From an uncultured Olsenella sp. (lineage in GTDB: Bacteria > Actinomycetota > Coriobacteriia > Coriobacteriales > Atopobiaceae), in assembly GCA_900540955.1 (NCBI GenBank), contig UQIF01000002.1:62001-126000 (forward strand): a stretch of 64,000 bases of DNA. The letters are read 5' to 3'. Below, in pieces: positions 1 through 7,914 of this stretch. The stretch's first letter is position 1. Each line of letters opens with the position of its first letter. The position numbers and the translations under genes are program-made. The notes below the pieces were generated by a model. It was not told where the DNA came from. It did no database searches and saw only the letters and a list, made by a program, of their open reading frames with translations.

Positions 1-1133
1 GTGTGGGGGAACATGTCGACCGGCGTGACGGACTCGATACGATAACCCTTACGTCGGATGTGCTCGAGGTCGCGGGCCTGGGTCTCCACGTTGCAGCTTA
101 CGTAGACCACGCGCGCCGGCGCGAGCTCGGCCACGCCGTCGAGGAACTCGGCCGTGGAGCCTGCGCGCGGCGGGTCCATGAGCACGACGTCGAAGCCAAG
201 CTCGCGGCCCTCGCGGGCCATCCATTCCGTGGCGTCGGCCGCAACGAAGCGGCACTTCTTGCCAAGGCCGTTGGCGGCGGCGTTCTTCTTTGCCGCCTTT
301 ACGGCGCCTTCGACGCGCTCGACGCCCACGATCTCGGCGTCGCTTGCGGACGCGGCGCAGATTCCGATCGTGCCGCAGCCGCAGTAGGCGTCGAGCACGC
401 GCTCGACGCCCTTGAGCGCCGCGCCCTCGATGGCCAGCCGGTAGAGCTCCTCGGTTTGGGCGGGGTTGGTCTGGTAGAAGGTCGTCGGGCCGATCTCGAA
501 CGTGCAGCCCAGGAGCTTGTCGCGCATGGTGCCGGGACCCCAGAGCGTGTTGCTGGTAAAGCCGAGGATGGCGTTCGTGCGGCGCGTGTTCACGTTCTGC
601 ACGATGCTGGTGACCTCGGGCGCCGCATCGCGGATCGCCGAGACGAACCTGCCCGGCTGGCGGAGCTGCGCGACGTTGGTGACCACGGTGAGGAGCACGT
701 CGTCGGTCGCGTAGCCGCAGCGCACGACGGCGTGGCGAAGGACGCCCGTGCCCTTGTCCTCGTCGTAGGCGGGGATGTGCTGCTGCTCTGCCGCGCGGCC
801 CACGGCGTTGAGGATGTGGCGCGCCCGCGGGTCTTCTGCCAGGCAGTCGCTGCAGCGGACGATCCGGTGGCTTCCGCGTGCGTAGAAGCCGCAGGCTATG
901 CGCCCGCGCCCCGCGTGGGCGTAGGGGGTCGCGGCCTTGTGGCGATACGAGATGGGCTCGCCCTTCATGCCGACGATTTGCCGCAGCTCGCCCTTGTCGG
1001 CGGCGATCATGGTGCCAAGAAGGTCGTTGACCTGCTCCTGCTTGCGCCGCAGTTGGATGGTGTAGGGAACTGCGAGCCACTCGCAGCCGCCGCAGTCGCG
1101 CGCGATCGGGCATGTGTATGTACGGTAACCCAT
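1..1133 (-). CDS. 23S rRNA (uracil-C5)-methyltransferase, RlmD/RumA family (3' end cut by window)
   Basis: SAM-dependent m5U methyltransferase that modifies 23S rRNA. The reading frame starts at ATG 1133 with MGYRTYTC and runs off the left edge in VTPVDMFPHT, which is close to the usual C-terminus of the family, so only about 10-20 residues are missing. Cys8, Cys14 and Cys17 fit the N-terminal [4Fe-4S] motif (C-x5-C-x2-C). The SAM motif reads DAYCGCGTIGI, followed by MDPPRAGS and the catalytic-cysteine motif VYVSCN. No TRAM domain is present at the N-terminus, as in many Gram-positive members. A purine-rich AGGGG lies just before the start. RlmC, RlmD and RlmCD activities cannot be told apart here, so the exact target uridine is not assigned. 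Confidence 0.88.
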   Translation of the reverse strand, partial: MGYRTYTCPIARDCGGCEWLAVPYTIQLRRKQEQVNDLLGTMIAADKGELRQIVGMKGEPISYRHKAATPYAHAGRGRIACGFYARGSHRIVRCSDCLAEDPRARHILNAVGRAAEQQHIPAYDEDKGTGVLRHAVVRCGYATDDVLLTVVTNVAQLRQPGRFVSAIRDAAPEVTSIVQNVNTRRTNAILGFTSNTLWGPGTMRDKLLGCTFEIGPTTFYQTNPAQTEELYRLAIEGAALKGVERVLDAYCGCGTIGICAASASDAEIVGVERVEGAVKAAKKNAAANGLGKKCRFVAADATEWMAREGRELGFDVVLMDPPRAGSTAEFLDGVAELAPARVVYVSCNVETQARDLEHIRRKGYRIESVTPVDMFPH

Positions 1134-1262
1134 GGGTATCCCCTCAGTCTTTGTTCGTCACTTCAGCATACACGAGGCTTAAGCTGGTGATATTGTCATC
1201 GCTCACCCCGCGACCCGAGTGCCGGCCGCGCAGGCGGGTATCGCGATCCGAAGGGGGCCGCT

Positions 1263-2213
1263 ATGGGAAGCTTGGGTAAGGTTGGCATTATCGGTTTGAG
1301 TCATGTGGGCGCGCATGTGGCGGACGTCCTTCTTTCTCACGGCGCGGTGGAAGAGCTGCGGTTTTGTGACCGCGACCTTAAGCTGTGCCACGCGCAGGCC
1401 AACGACATGCTCGACGCGATGGCCTACTACCCGCGCCGCGCGCGCGTGATCGACTGCGCGTGCGACTACGAAGATCTTGCCGAGTGCGACGTGATCGTGA
1501 ACGCCGCGGGGCACGTGGCTGCCTCGAAGACCAACCGCGACGCGGAGAATTTGCTGACGCCGGCCGAGGTCGCCACGTTCGCACCGCGCATCATGGCCGC
1601 CGGCTTCGACGGTGTGTGGGTGAGCATCGCAAACCCGTGCGATGTCGTGGCGCTTGAGCTGCAGCGCCAGACGGGGATGGATCCGCGGCGGATTATCGGT
1701 TCCGGCACCGCGCTCGACTCATCGCGACTGCGCCACGCCATCTCCGACGCCACCGGATACGACCCGGCGAGCGTCAACGCGTGGATGCTCGGTGAGCACG
1801 GCTTCAGCGAGTTCGCGTGCTTCAGCCACGCGGCCGTTGGGTGCCTGACGCTGGACGAGGTCGAGGCGCAGGCGGGTGTTGCGCTGGATCGCGCGGCTAT
1901 CGAGGAGGCGGCCACGCGCGGCGGGTACATCACAATGGCCGGAAAGTTCTGCACGGAGTACTCCGTCTCGCGCGCGGCGGCGCAGATCGTCGAGGCGGTG
2001 CTTGCGGACACCAAGCTGGTGACGCCCGTGTCGACGCTGGTCGAGAACGTGTACGGGGAGAGCGGCATCTATGCGAGCCTGCCGTGCGTCATCGGCGCCG
2101 GCGGCGTCGAGCAGGTGTTCGTCCCTGAGCTTTCCGAAGACGAGGTTGCCAAGTGGCATGCGACCTGCGAGCACATTGCCGGCAATGTCGCGGCGTTTGA
2201 GGCGTCCAAGTAG
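1263..2213 (+). CDS. L-lactate / L-2-hydroxyacid dehydrogenase family protein
   Basis: NAD-dependent dehydrogenase of the LDH/MDH superfamily, 316 aa, normal length. The N-terminal Rossmann fold starts IIGLSHVGAHVA, where the middle glycine of GxGxxG is Ser. NPCDV is at 124-128, LDSSRLR at 151-157 and the catalytic-histidine motif GEHG ends near residue 180 (His179). The family interconverts 2-oxoacids (pyruvate or branched-chain oxoacids) with L-2-hydroxyacids in the cytosol. The sequence is closer in style to L-2-hydroxyisocaproate dehydrogenases than to classical fermentative LDH, so the substrate is uncertain. The start ATG has a good AAGGGGG ribosome site. It is a single-gene unit ended by a strong hairpin. 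Lactate permease lies about 13 kb away, so a lactate role is possible but not shown. Confidence 0.8.
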   Translation: MGSLGKVGIIGLSHVGAHVADVLLSHGAVEELRFCDRDLKLCHAQANDMLDAMAYYPRRARVIDCACDYEDLAECDVIVNAAGHVAASKTNRDAENLLTPAEVATFAPRIMAAGFDGVWVSIANPCDVVALELQRQTGMDPRRIIGSGTALDSSRLRHAISDATGYDPASVNAWMLGEHGFSEFACFSHAAVGCLTLDEVEAQAGVALDRAAIEEAATRGGYITMAGKFCTEYSVSRAAAQIVEAVLADTKLVTPVSTLVENVYGESGIYASLPCVIGAGGVEQVFVPELSEDEVAKWHATCEHIAGNVAAFEASK

Positions 2214-2239
2214 TTGCCTGGGACGTGAATTATGGAGTG

Positions 2240-2275
2240 GCCCGCGCGGAGGAGGCAAACCGCGCGGGCTTTTTC
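2240..2275 (+). terminator. Rho-independent terminator after the dehydrogenase
   Basis: A perfect 10-bp stem GCCCGCGCGG / CCGCGCGGGC (2240-2249 with 2260-2269) is followed by TTTTTC. Confidence 0.9.
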
Positions 2276-2310
2276 ATTATCGGCTGGTGCATGTTAAAAA
2301 TCTAACCCAG

Positions 2311-2375
2311 TTCAAAAATACTGGTTTTCTTTTTGAAATTAAGGGTACTATTTCCTTGATTTGAAACGGGTTCAA
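2311..2375 (+). promoter_or_regulatory. A+T-rich promoter region with two dyads upstream of the radical SAM gene
   Basis: An A+T-rich patch in G+C-rich surroundings. TTCAAAAA (2311-2318) is inverted as TTTTTGAA (2330-2337), and TTGAA-N5-TTCAA lies at 2361-2375. TACTAT at 2346-2351 could be a -10 box, which would put the second dyad at the transcription start, as expected for an operator. The -35 region is not convincing. Confidence 0.35.
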
Positions 2376-2420
2376 AAAACCGAAGGGGTTGTCGACCCGT
2401 CCAAGAAGGAGAGGTACCCC

Positions 2421-3875
2421 ATGCAATCCAAGATTGCCCACGCTGCCGAGCGCAAGGCGTTCAGCATCGCCCTCGACCAGATCATCAAGGCCGCCAGTGG
2501 TCCTGACCGCGAAAAGAATCTCGACAAGCTTATCGACATGGCCGGCAAGTTGCTCAAGGACACCGCCCCCGGTGTGACTCGCGGCCTGCGCAATGGCCTG
2601 TATCCCGGCTCCAAGTGGGAGCAGTATCTCTGGGACGTCATTGACAACACCGACCACCACGTGCTCAAGACCGCAGTGCTCGCAGGCGGCTACGAGGCTG
2701 CTTTCCGTGGCCTTCGCAACACGACCGAGAACGCGGAGAAGGAGCAGTGCAACGTTCCTTGGATCATCCTGTTCGACCCCACGAGCGCCTGCAACAAGCA
2801 TTGCGTCGGCTGCTGGGCCGCCGACTACGGCAATAGCCTGAACCTCACGTATGAGGAGATGGACCGCCTGGTTACCGAGGGCTCTGAGCTGGGTTGCCAC
2901 CTCTATATGCTCACCGGCGGCGAGCCGCTGGTTCGCAAGCGCGATGTGATTCGCCTGGCTGAGGCGCACAACGACTGCCTCTTCAACATCTTCACCAATG
3001 CGTCGCTGATCGATCAGGAGTTCTGCGACGACGTCAAGCGCGTGGGAAACATCGTCTTCAGCGTCTCGCTCGAGGGAACCGAGGATTCCAACGACGGTCG
3101 TCGCGGCGACGGTTCGTACCAGGAGGTCATGCGCGCCTTTGATCTGATGCGCGAGAACGGCCTGCTCTTCGGCACCTCAACCGCATATACTCGCGCGAAT
3201 ACCGAGATGGTCTCGTCCGACGAGTACTTCGACACCATTATTGCGAAGGGCTGCCGCTGGGCCTGGTATTTCCACTACATGCCCGTGGGCGAGGGCGCGT
3301 CCGTCGATCTGTGCCCGACCGTCGAGCAGCGTGAGTATATGCTGCGGCGCATTCGCGAGGTACGCGGCGTGGCGGGCGGCAAGCCGATCTTTGCCATGGA
3401 CTTCCAGAACGATGGCGAGTACGTGGGCGGCTGCATTGCGGGAGGCCGCGTCTACTGCCACATCAATGCGCGCGGAGACGTCGAGCCCTGTGTCTTTATC
3501 CACTACTCCAACGCCAACATCAAGGAGCAGTCGCTGCTCGACTGCTTCAAGCAGCCGATTTTCCAGGCGTATCGCAGGCACTACCCCTGGACCGACAATA
3601 TGCTCAGGCCCTGCCCGATGCTCGAGAACCCGGAGATCCTCCCCGAGATTGTTCACGAGGCGGACGCCAAGTGCACCGAGTATGTGACGCCCGAGGACGT
3701 CGACCACCTCTGCCAGCGCACCAGTGCTTACGCCAAGAGCTGGGAACAGCGCGCCGAGGAGCTGTGGCTCGAGCAGCACCCCACCGGCAAGAAGGTTTAC
3801 GAGGACGAGGTGTCAAACTACAACGTCGCGGCGAAGGCAAAGATGATTGCCGAGGCCGACGCTCAGAACGAGTAG
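2421..3875 (+). CDS. radical SAM protein with SPASM-like C-terminal region
   Basis: Radical SAM enzyme, 484 aa from ATG 2421, chosen because AAGGAGAGG precedes it. An in-frame TTG at 2361 has no ribosome site and lies in the promoter dyad. The first about 110 residues are helical and of unknown role. The cluster motif C-x3-C-x2-C (Cys124, Cys128, Cys131 in TSACNKHCVGC) is followed by the GGEP motif (LTGGEPL). Further cysteines in GGCIAGGRVYC and VEPCVF resemble a SPASM/auxiliary-cluster region with a GD-x-EPC turn. Such enzymes use 5'-deoxyadenosyl radicals, and SPASM types often modify peptides or proteins. No small precursor peptide gene is visible next to it, and the substrate is unknown. 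It is monocistronic, with its own regulated-looking promoter and a strong terminator. Confidence 0.82.
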   Translation: MQSKIAHAAERKAFSIALDQIIKAASGPDREKNLDKLIDMAGKLLKDTAPGVTRGLRNGLYPGSKWEQYLWDVIDNTDHHVLKTAVLAGGYEAAFRGLRNTTENAEKEQCNVPWIILFDPTSACNKHCVGCWAADYGNSLNLTYEEMDRLVTEGSELGCHLYMLTGGEPLVRKRDVIRLAEAHNDCLFNIFTNASLIDQEFCDDVKRVGNIVFSVSLEGTEDSNDGRRGDGSYQEVMRAFDLMRENGLLFGTSTAYTRANTEMVSSDEYFDTIIAKGCRWAWYFHYMPVGEGASVDLCPTVEQREYMLRRIREVRGVAGGKPIFAMDFQNDGEYVGGCIAGGRVYCHINARGDVEPCVFIHYSNANIKEQSLLDCFKQPIFQAYRRHYPWTDNMLRPCPMLENPEILPEIVHEADAKCTEYVTPEDVDHLCQRTSAYAKSWEQRAEELWLEQHPTGKKVYEDEVSNYNVAAKAKMIAEADAQNE

Positions 3876-3907
3876 GCATCAATCGCAATTCGCATGGCGA
3901 CTCGCGG

Positions 3908-3940
3908 CGGGACGGGCCATCGGCCCGTCCCGTTTTTTTT
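3908..3940 (+). terminator. Rho-independent terminator after the radical SAM gene
   Basis: An 11-bp perfect stem CGGGACGGGCC / GGCCCGTCCCG with a 3-nt loop is followed by eight T residues (3933-3940). Confidence 0.93.
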
Positions 3941-3980
3941 GCGTCAAAACGCTGTACGGGCTACGCGGAAGGCGCCCGCC

Positions 3981-4120
3981 GCACCGAAACGCTCTCCGGG
4001 CCACGTGTTTCTGCTATCAATGAAGCTCGATTTGTGTGATCGGACGCAAAAGAATGGGATTTGGATGGCTGTAGGGGCTGCGAAGGATTGAAACACGTGG
4101 CCCGGAGGGCGTTTCGGCGC
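3981..4120. repeat. intergenic inverted-end repeat element, copy A
   Basis: The gene-free stretch 3876-4305 holds a terminator and this element. The left arm 3981-4010 (…CCGGGCCACGTGTTT) and the right arm 4091-4120 (AAACACGTGGCCCGG…) are inverted copies matching at about 28 of 30 positions around an 80-bp core. A partial third arm lies at 3941-3966. The same arms recur near 7.6, 41.0 and 59.5 kb. No reading frame of interest was seen. Confidence 0.75.
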
Positions 4121-4305
4121 AATGGGTTGACTGCTCGTATCCCGCAGACGACTTCGATGCGGATAGACTCCGGGGAGGCTCTCCATACGCTCGCGGGCCG
4201 CTCCGACGCGTTTCCCGAAAGGCCGTGCGCCCAAGCCTCTTACGTGGGTATGGTTTGCAGCAACGTGCGTTGCATCACGCGAACAACTCCGACAAAGGAG
4301 GCATC

Positions 4306-6381
4306 ATGGCAGCAAAAGCACCTGAAAGCGTGAAGAACGTGGTCCTTGTGGGCCAAGGCGGCGTGGGCAAGACCATGCTGGCCGAGGCCATGCTCCACCT
4401 GACGGGCCGCACCACCCGTCTGGGAGGCCACGCCGGCACTAAGCCCACGCTTGATTACGACGGCGAGGAAGGCGAGCGCGGATTCTCGATCTCGACCTCT
4501 ATCGCTCCCGTCGAGTGGGAGGGCACCCGCATCAACGTTCTCGACGCTCCGTGCTATCCGGACTTCGTCGGCGACGCCTACGCTGCGATGAGCGCCTGCG
4601 AGACCGCGCTGTTCGTGGTTGACGCCGCAAGCGGCCCCGGCACCGTGACCACTCGCCTGTGGTATGCCGCCGAGGATCTCTCGCTCGCACGCGCCATCTT
4701 CATCAACCGTATCGATCGCTCCGACGCCGACTATGATCTCGCGTTCGCCACCCTGCAGGAGCGCTTCGGCAACAAGCTCGGCCAGGTCACCATCCCCATG
4801 GGCTCCGGCGACGCCTTCGAGGGCGTCATCGACGTCGTTCACATGAAGGCCCGTCGCCTCGAGGGCGGCAAGCCCGTGGTCACCGACATTCCCGCCGCCT
4901 ATACCCAGGCAGCCGAGGACGCCCGCGCTCAGCTCACCGACCTCGTTGCCGAGGCCGACGACGAGATCATGATGAAGTATCTCGAGGGCGAGGAGATCAC
5001 GCAGGACGAGCTCGAGGGCTTGCTGGCCAAGGCCGTCGCCGAGCGCGTCTTTGTCCCGGTGTTCACGGGCAGCTGCGTCAAGGAGGAGGGCGTCATCTCC
5101 TTCATGGACGCCGTCGTCTCGTGGTTCCCGACCATGGCCGACTTCGGCCGCATCCCGCTGGTCAACGGCGAGCAGCTTGACATCTCGCCCGACGACGACC
5201 GTCCCGTCGCCTTTGCCTTCAAGTCCCTGAACGACCCGCAGAACGGCCGTCTTTCCTTCCTCAAAGTCCTGGCAGGCACCATCACCCCCGGCATCGAGCT
5301 CACCAATGCCCGCACACGTAAGTCCGAGCGCCTCGGCCACCTGTATCTCATGTGCGGCAAGGACACCACGGACGTCTCTTCCGCTGCGGCCGGCGACATC
5401 GTCGTCGTTCCCAAGCTCGAGGCTCAGACGGGCGACACCCTCAGCGTGACCGGCAAGGTCGAGGCCGCCGCGTTCCGCTTCCCCAACTCGCTCTACCGCA
5501 TCGCCATCGAGCCCGATCAGCGTGGCACCGAGGGCAAGCTCTACGCCTTCCTCGAGAAGTCCGCCGATGCAGACCCGACCCTTAAGGTCGACCGCGACGA
5601 GGACACCGGCCAGACCGTCATCTCCGCTATCGGCGAGGCACAGGTCAGCGTCCTGCTCGATCGCCTTGAGGCGCGCGCCGGCGTGACGGCGCATACCGTT
5701 GCCCTGCGCATCCCGTACCGCGAGACCATCCGCCGCGTCGCCTCCGCCCAGGGCCGCCACAAGAAGCAGACCGGCGGCGCCGGCCAGTACGGCGACTGCT
5801 GGCTCCGCATCGAGCCGAACCCCGGCGCGGGCTACGAGTTCGTCGATGAGGTCGTCGGCGGCCACATCCCGCGCGGCTTCATCCCCGCCATCGACAAGGG
5901 CGTCCAGGAGACCATGAGGGACGGCGTGCTCGCCGGCTATCCGATGATCGACGTCAAGGTCGCCGTCTACGAGGGTTCGTATCACCCCGTCGACTCCAAC
6001 GAGATGGCCTTCAAGACCGCGGCGCGCATCGGCTTCCAGAAGGCCGTCGACCAGGCAGAGCCCGTGCTCCTCGAGCCCATGGCTCACCTCTCCATTACCG
6101 TGCCCGACAGCTACGCCGGCTCCGTGATGGGCGATGTGTCGGCAAGCCGCGGCCGCGTCGAGGGCATGAGCGCCGGCGACGGCATCGCAGCCGGCACGAC
6201 CACGGTTGAGGCGACCATCCCGTACGCCGAGGTCACCGACTACGCCACTCGCCTGCGCTCGCTTTCCCGCGGCACCGGCGAGTTCGAGCTCGAGCTCTGC
6301 GGCTATGAGCAGGTTCCGCACGACATCCAGCAAAAGCTCGCGGCAGATTACGCCGCTCGCCGTGCCGCCGGCGAGAAGTAA
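4306..6381 (+). CDS. elongation factor G-like GTPase (EF-G2 type)
   Basis: A paralogue of translation elongation factor G, 691 aa, with the full EF-G layout: G domain to about residue 270, then domains II-V. Start ATG 4306 follows AAAGGAGG; an upstream in-frame ATG has no such site. The P-loop GQGGVGKT is at 16-23 and an NKxD-like motif reads NRID. Switch II, DTPGH in true EF-G, reads DAPCY at 80-84, so the histidine that activates water is absent. Switch I (GFSISTS) is also divergent. Such EF-G-like proteins occur beside genuine EF-G in actinobacteria; their role in translation is not settled. The gene is alone, far from rpsL/rpsG, which also argues against the housekeeping fusA. Confidence 0.85.
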   Translation: MAAKAPESVKNVVLVGQGGVGKTMLAEAMLHLTGRTTRLGGHAGTKPTLDYDGEEGERGFSISTSIAPVEWEGTRINVLDAPCYPDFVGDAYAAMSACETALFVVDAASGPGTVTTRLWYAAEDLSLARAIFINRIDRSDADYDLAFATLQERFGNKLGQVTIPMGSGDAFEGVIDVVHMKARRLEGGKPVVTDIPAAYTQAAEDARAQLTDLVAEADDEIMMKYLEGEEITQDELEGLLAKAVAERVFVPVFTGSCVKEEGVISFMDAVVSWFPTMADFGRIPLVNGEQLDISPDDDRPVAFAFKSLNDPQNGRLSFLKVLAGTITPGIELTNARTRKSERLGHLYLMCGKDTTDVSSAAAGDIVVVPKLEAQTGDTLSVTGKVEAAAFRFPNSLYRIAIEPDQRGTEGKLYAFLEKSADADPTLKVDRDEDTGQTVISAIGEAQVSVLLDRLEARAGVTAHTVALRIPYRETIRRVASAQGRHKKQTGGAGQYGDCWLRIEPNPGAGYEFVDEVVGGHIPRGFIPAIDKGVQETMRDGVLAGYPMIDVKVAVYEGSYHPVDSNEMAFKTAARIGFQKAVDQAEPVLLEPMAHLSITVPDSYAGSVMGDVSASRGRVEGMSAGDGIAAGTTTVEATIPYAEVTDYATRLRSLSRGTGEFELELCGYEQVPHDIQQKLAADYAARRAAGEK

Positions 6382-6469
6382 AGCGAAGCAGCAAGCTACC
6401 AGTATTCTGCCAGTCTCGCTTTTCAGGCGAAATTAGACGGCACATAGTTTTACCTGCGTATTGTCAAAG

Positions 6470-6505
6470 CGCCGGTCCCCGAGGATAGCTCGAGGACCGG
6501 CGTTT
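6470..6505 (+). terminator. hairpin, probable weak terminator after the EF-G-like gene
   Basis: CGCCGGTCC (6470-6478) pairs with GGACCGGCG (6494-6502), with an inner CGAG/CTCG extension. Only TTT follows, so termination may be weak; the hairpin ends about 20 nt before the next start. Confidence 0.45.
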
Positions 6506-6525
6506 GGTCTCAAAGGGGGCATAAC

Positions 6526-7521
6526 ATGGCGAGCGAAAACCTGGTCATTGGTTATGAGTCCGCACTCGATTACTGGCGTTCTGTTCGCGCGGCTTGTCGC
6601 GAGCCCGACCTCGAGCCGATGAGCGGCAAGGTCATCGGCGCGCTGCCCCTCACCCTCTCTAAAAGGGTGCAGCGCGCAGCGGCGATGTGCTGCACGGAAA
6701 CGCCGCTGCAAATCGTCGTTCCCGACAAACGACACAGGCATAACTGTGCAGAGATCAATGACCGAGTGTTCCGCGGGCCCTTAGGCTCTAGGCAGCTGCT
6801 GGGAATCGGGGACTGTATCTCAGTGTGCTCAATTGAAGTCGTGTTCACCCAGCTTGGATCGACATGGGAGCAACTCGACCTTTCGCTGCTTGCCTATGAG
6901 CTTTGCGGGACCTATGGAGTTACGTCGGCGAATGGCGATGGCTTTCAGCCGGATCTCCAGCCGCTCACTTCAAAAAGCGCGTTGGGGGAATACGCTGCCG
7001 CAGCCAAGGCCCTCGGCATTGCCGGTGCAAACAGGGCCCTCAAAGCTCTTGAATCGGTGACTGAGTGTTCGGCATCTCCGAGGGAGTCCGAGATCGGTTT
7101 GTTTTTTGCTGCGGGAAGGAGAACGGGAGGAGCGGGAGCGGCTGGGTTTGTGATGAACCCCAGGCTGAAGGTGCCTGCTGGCTATGTATCTCTTGGGAGC
7201 GAAAGGACAATCGTCCCAGACTTCCTATGGGAAGAGTTCAAGCTGATTGTTGAATACGACAGCAATGCCTATCATCTGACTCCTCAACAAAAAGATCGGG
7301 ACGAGCTGAGAAGAAGAGCTTTTGAGCGCATGGGATATAGGGTGCTAACCCTTACAAACGAGACCTTGCTCGACGACGAAAAGCTGAACGATTTCGTGGC
7401 GGATATGGAGGCTGCGCTTCACCTTCGAAGAAAACCGATTACAAAGACCGCGAAGCAGAAACGGTCGGAACTAAGACGCCGACTCTTCGGAAAAGGGAAG
7501 GCTTCGGCCATTATCTTGTAG
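6526..7521 (+). CDS. hypothetical protein with C-terminal PD-(D/E)XK / DUF559-like nuclease fold
   Basis: 331 aa, ATG after AAAGGGGG. The N-terminal two thirds are not recognised; they contain a run of Cys/His residues near 45-75 that could be structural. Around residues 230-245 the pattern PDFLWEEFKLIVEYD, then the helix RRRAFERMGYRVLTLT, matches the core of DUF559/Vsr-type endonuclease domains: acidic residue, beta strand with E-x-D, then a G-hydrophobic strand. This architecture resembles AbiEi-like or other orphan actinobacterial proteins, but no partner toxin gene is adjacent. The basic C-terminal tail (KTAKQKRSELRRRLFGKGK) could bind nucleic acid. Base composition is lower in G+C than that of its neighbours, suggesting acquisition. 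The enzymatic role is inferred only. Confidence 0.6.
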   Translation: MASENLVIGYESALDYWRSVRAACREPDLEPMSGKVIGALPLTLSKRVQRAAAMCCTETPLQIVVPDKRHRHNCAEINDRVFRGPLGSRQLLGIGDCISVCSIEVVFTQLGSTWEQLDLSLLAYELCGTYGVTSANGDGFQPDLQPLTSKSALGEYAAAAKALGIAGANRALKALESVTECSASPRESEIGLFFAAGRRTGGAGAAGFVMNPRLKVPAGYVSLGSERTIVPDFLWEEFKLIVEYDSNAYHLTPQQKDRDELRRRAFERMGYRVLTLTNETLLDDEKLNDFVADMEAALHLRRKPITKTAKQKRSELRRRLFGKGKASAIIL

Positions 7522-7578
7522 ATTGAGACGAACGGAATGTGTTGAAGTGTTGCTCAGGCTACGTAGCCGTCGGTTGCT

Positions 7579-7759
7579 GCGTCGAAAGGCCTTATGGGCT
7601 ACGTGTTTTAACTCCCGTTGCGAGCGAGTCGATGACAATTCGCTCTCAAATAGAGGTCAAAAGCTAAAGAAGATGGGTCGTTGACAAAAAACGCGTAGCC
7701 CACAAGAGCTTTCGACGCAGAACCAGCTCCGAACGTGGCCTTCACGGCATTTCGGCGCA
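7579..7759. repeat. intergenic inverted-end repeat element, copy B
   Basis: It fills much of the gene-free stretch 7522-7914. The left arm 7579-7610 (…GGGCTACGTGTTTT) is inverted at 7686-7718 (AAAAAACGCGTAGCCC…), giving a 140-bp unit. A further inverted arm (ACGTGGCC…TTTCGGCGC) follows at 7733-7759. Same family as copies A, C and D. Confidence 0.7.
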
Positions 7760-7914
7760 TTTGTTCAGCTGCCGGTTGGCTGACGCGTCGGCAATGGGTA
7801 TGAAACAACATATGCACAAATAGCTGGTATTATTTGTGTTTTGATTTGTGGGCCCCAACGTCTAGCCCGCAAATGGAATCTGATCATCGACCCAAGGAGG
7901 TCGCGCAACGGCGC

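Noticed and set aside
2361..2420. TTG start extending the radical SAM protein by 20 residues
   Set aside because: No ribosome site there, and it overlaps the promoter dyad. AAGGAGAGG precedes ATG 2421.
4240..6333. Long antisense open frame (697 codons) opposite the EF-G-like gene, and similar ones opposite glgP, mfd, dnaX and the debranching fusion
   Set aside because: High G+C leaves antisense frames open by chance. Translations are low-complexity, with no ribosome sites or family motifs.
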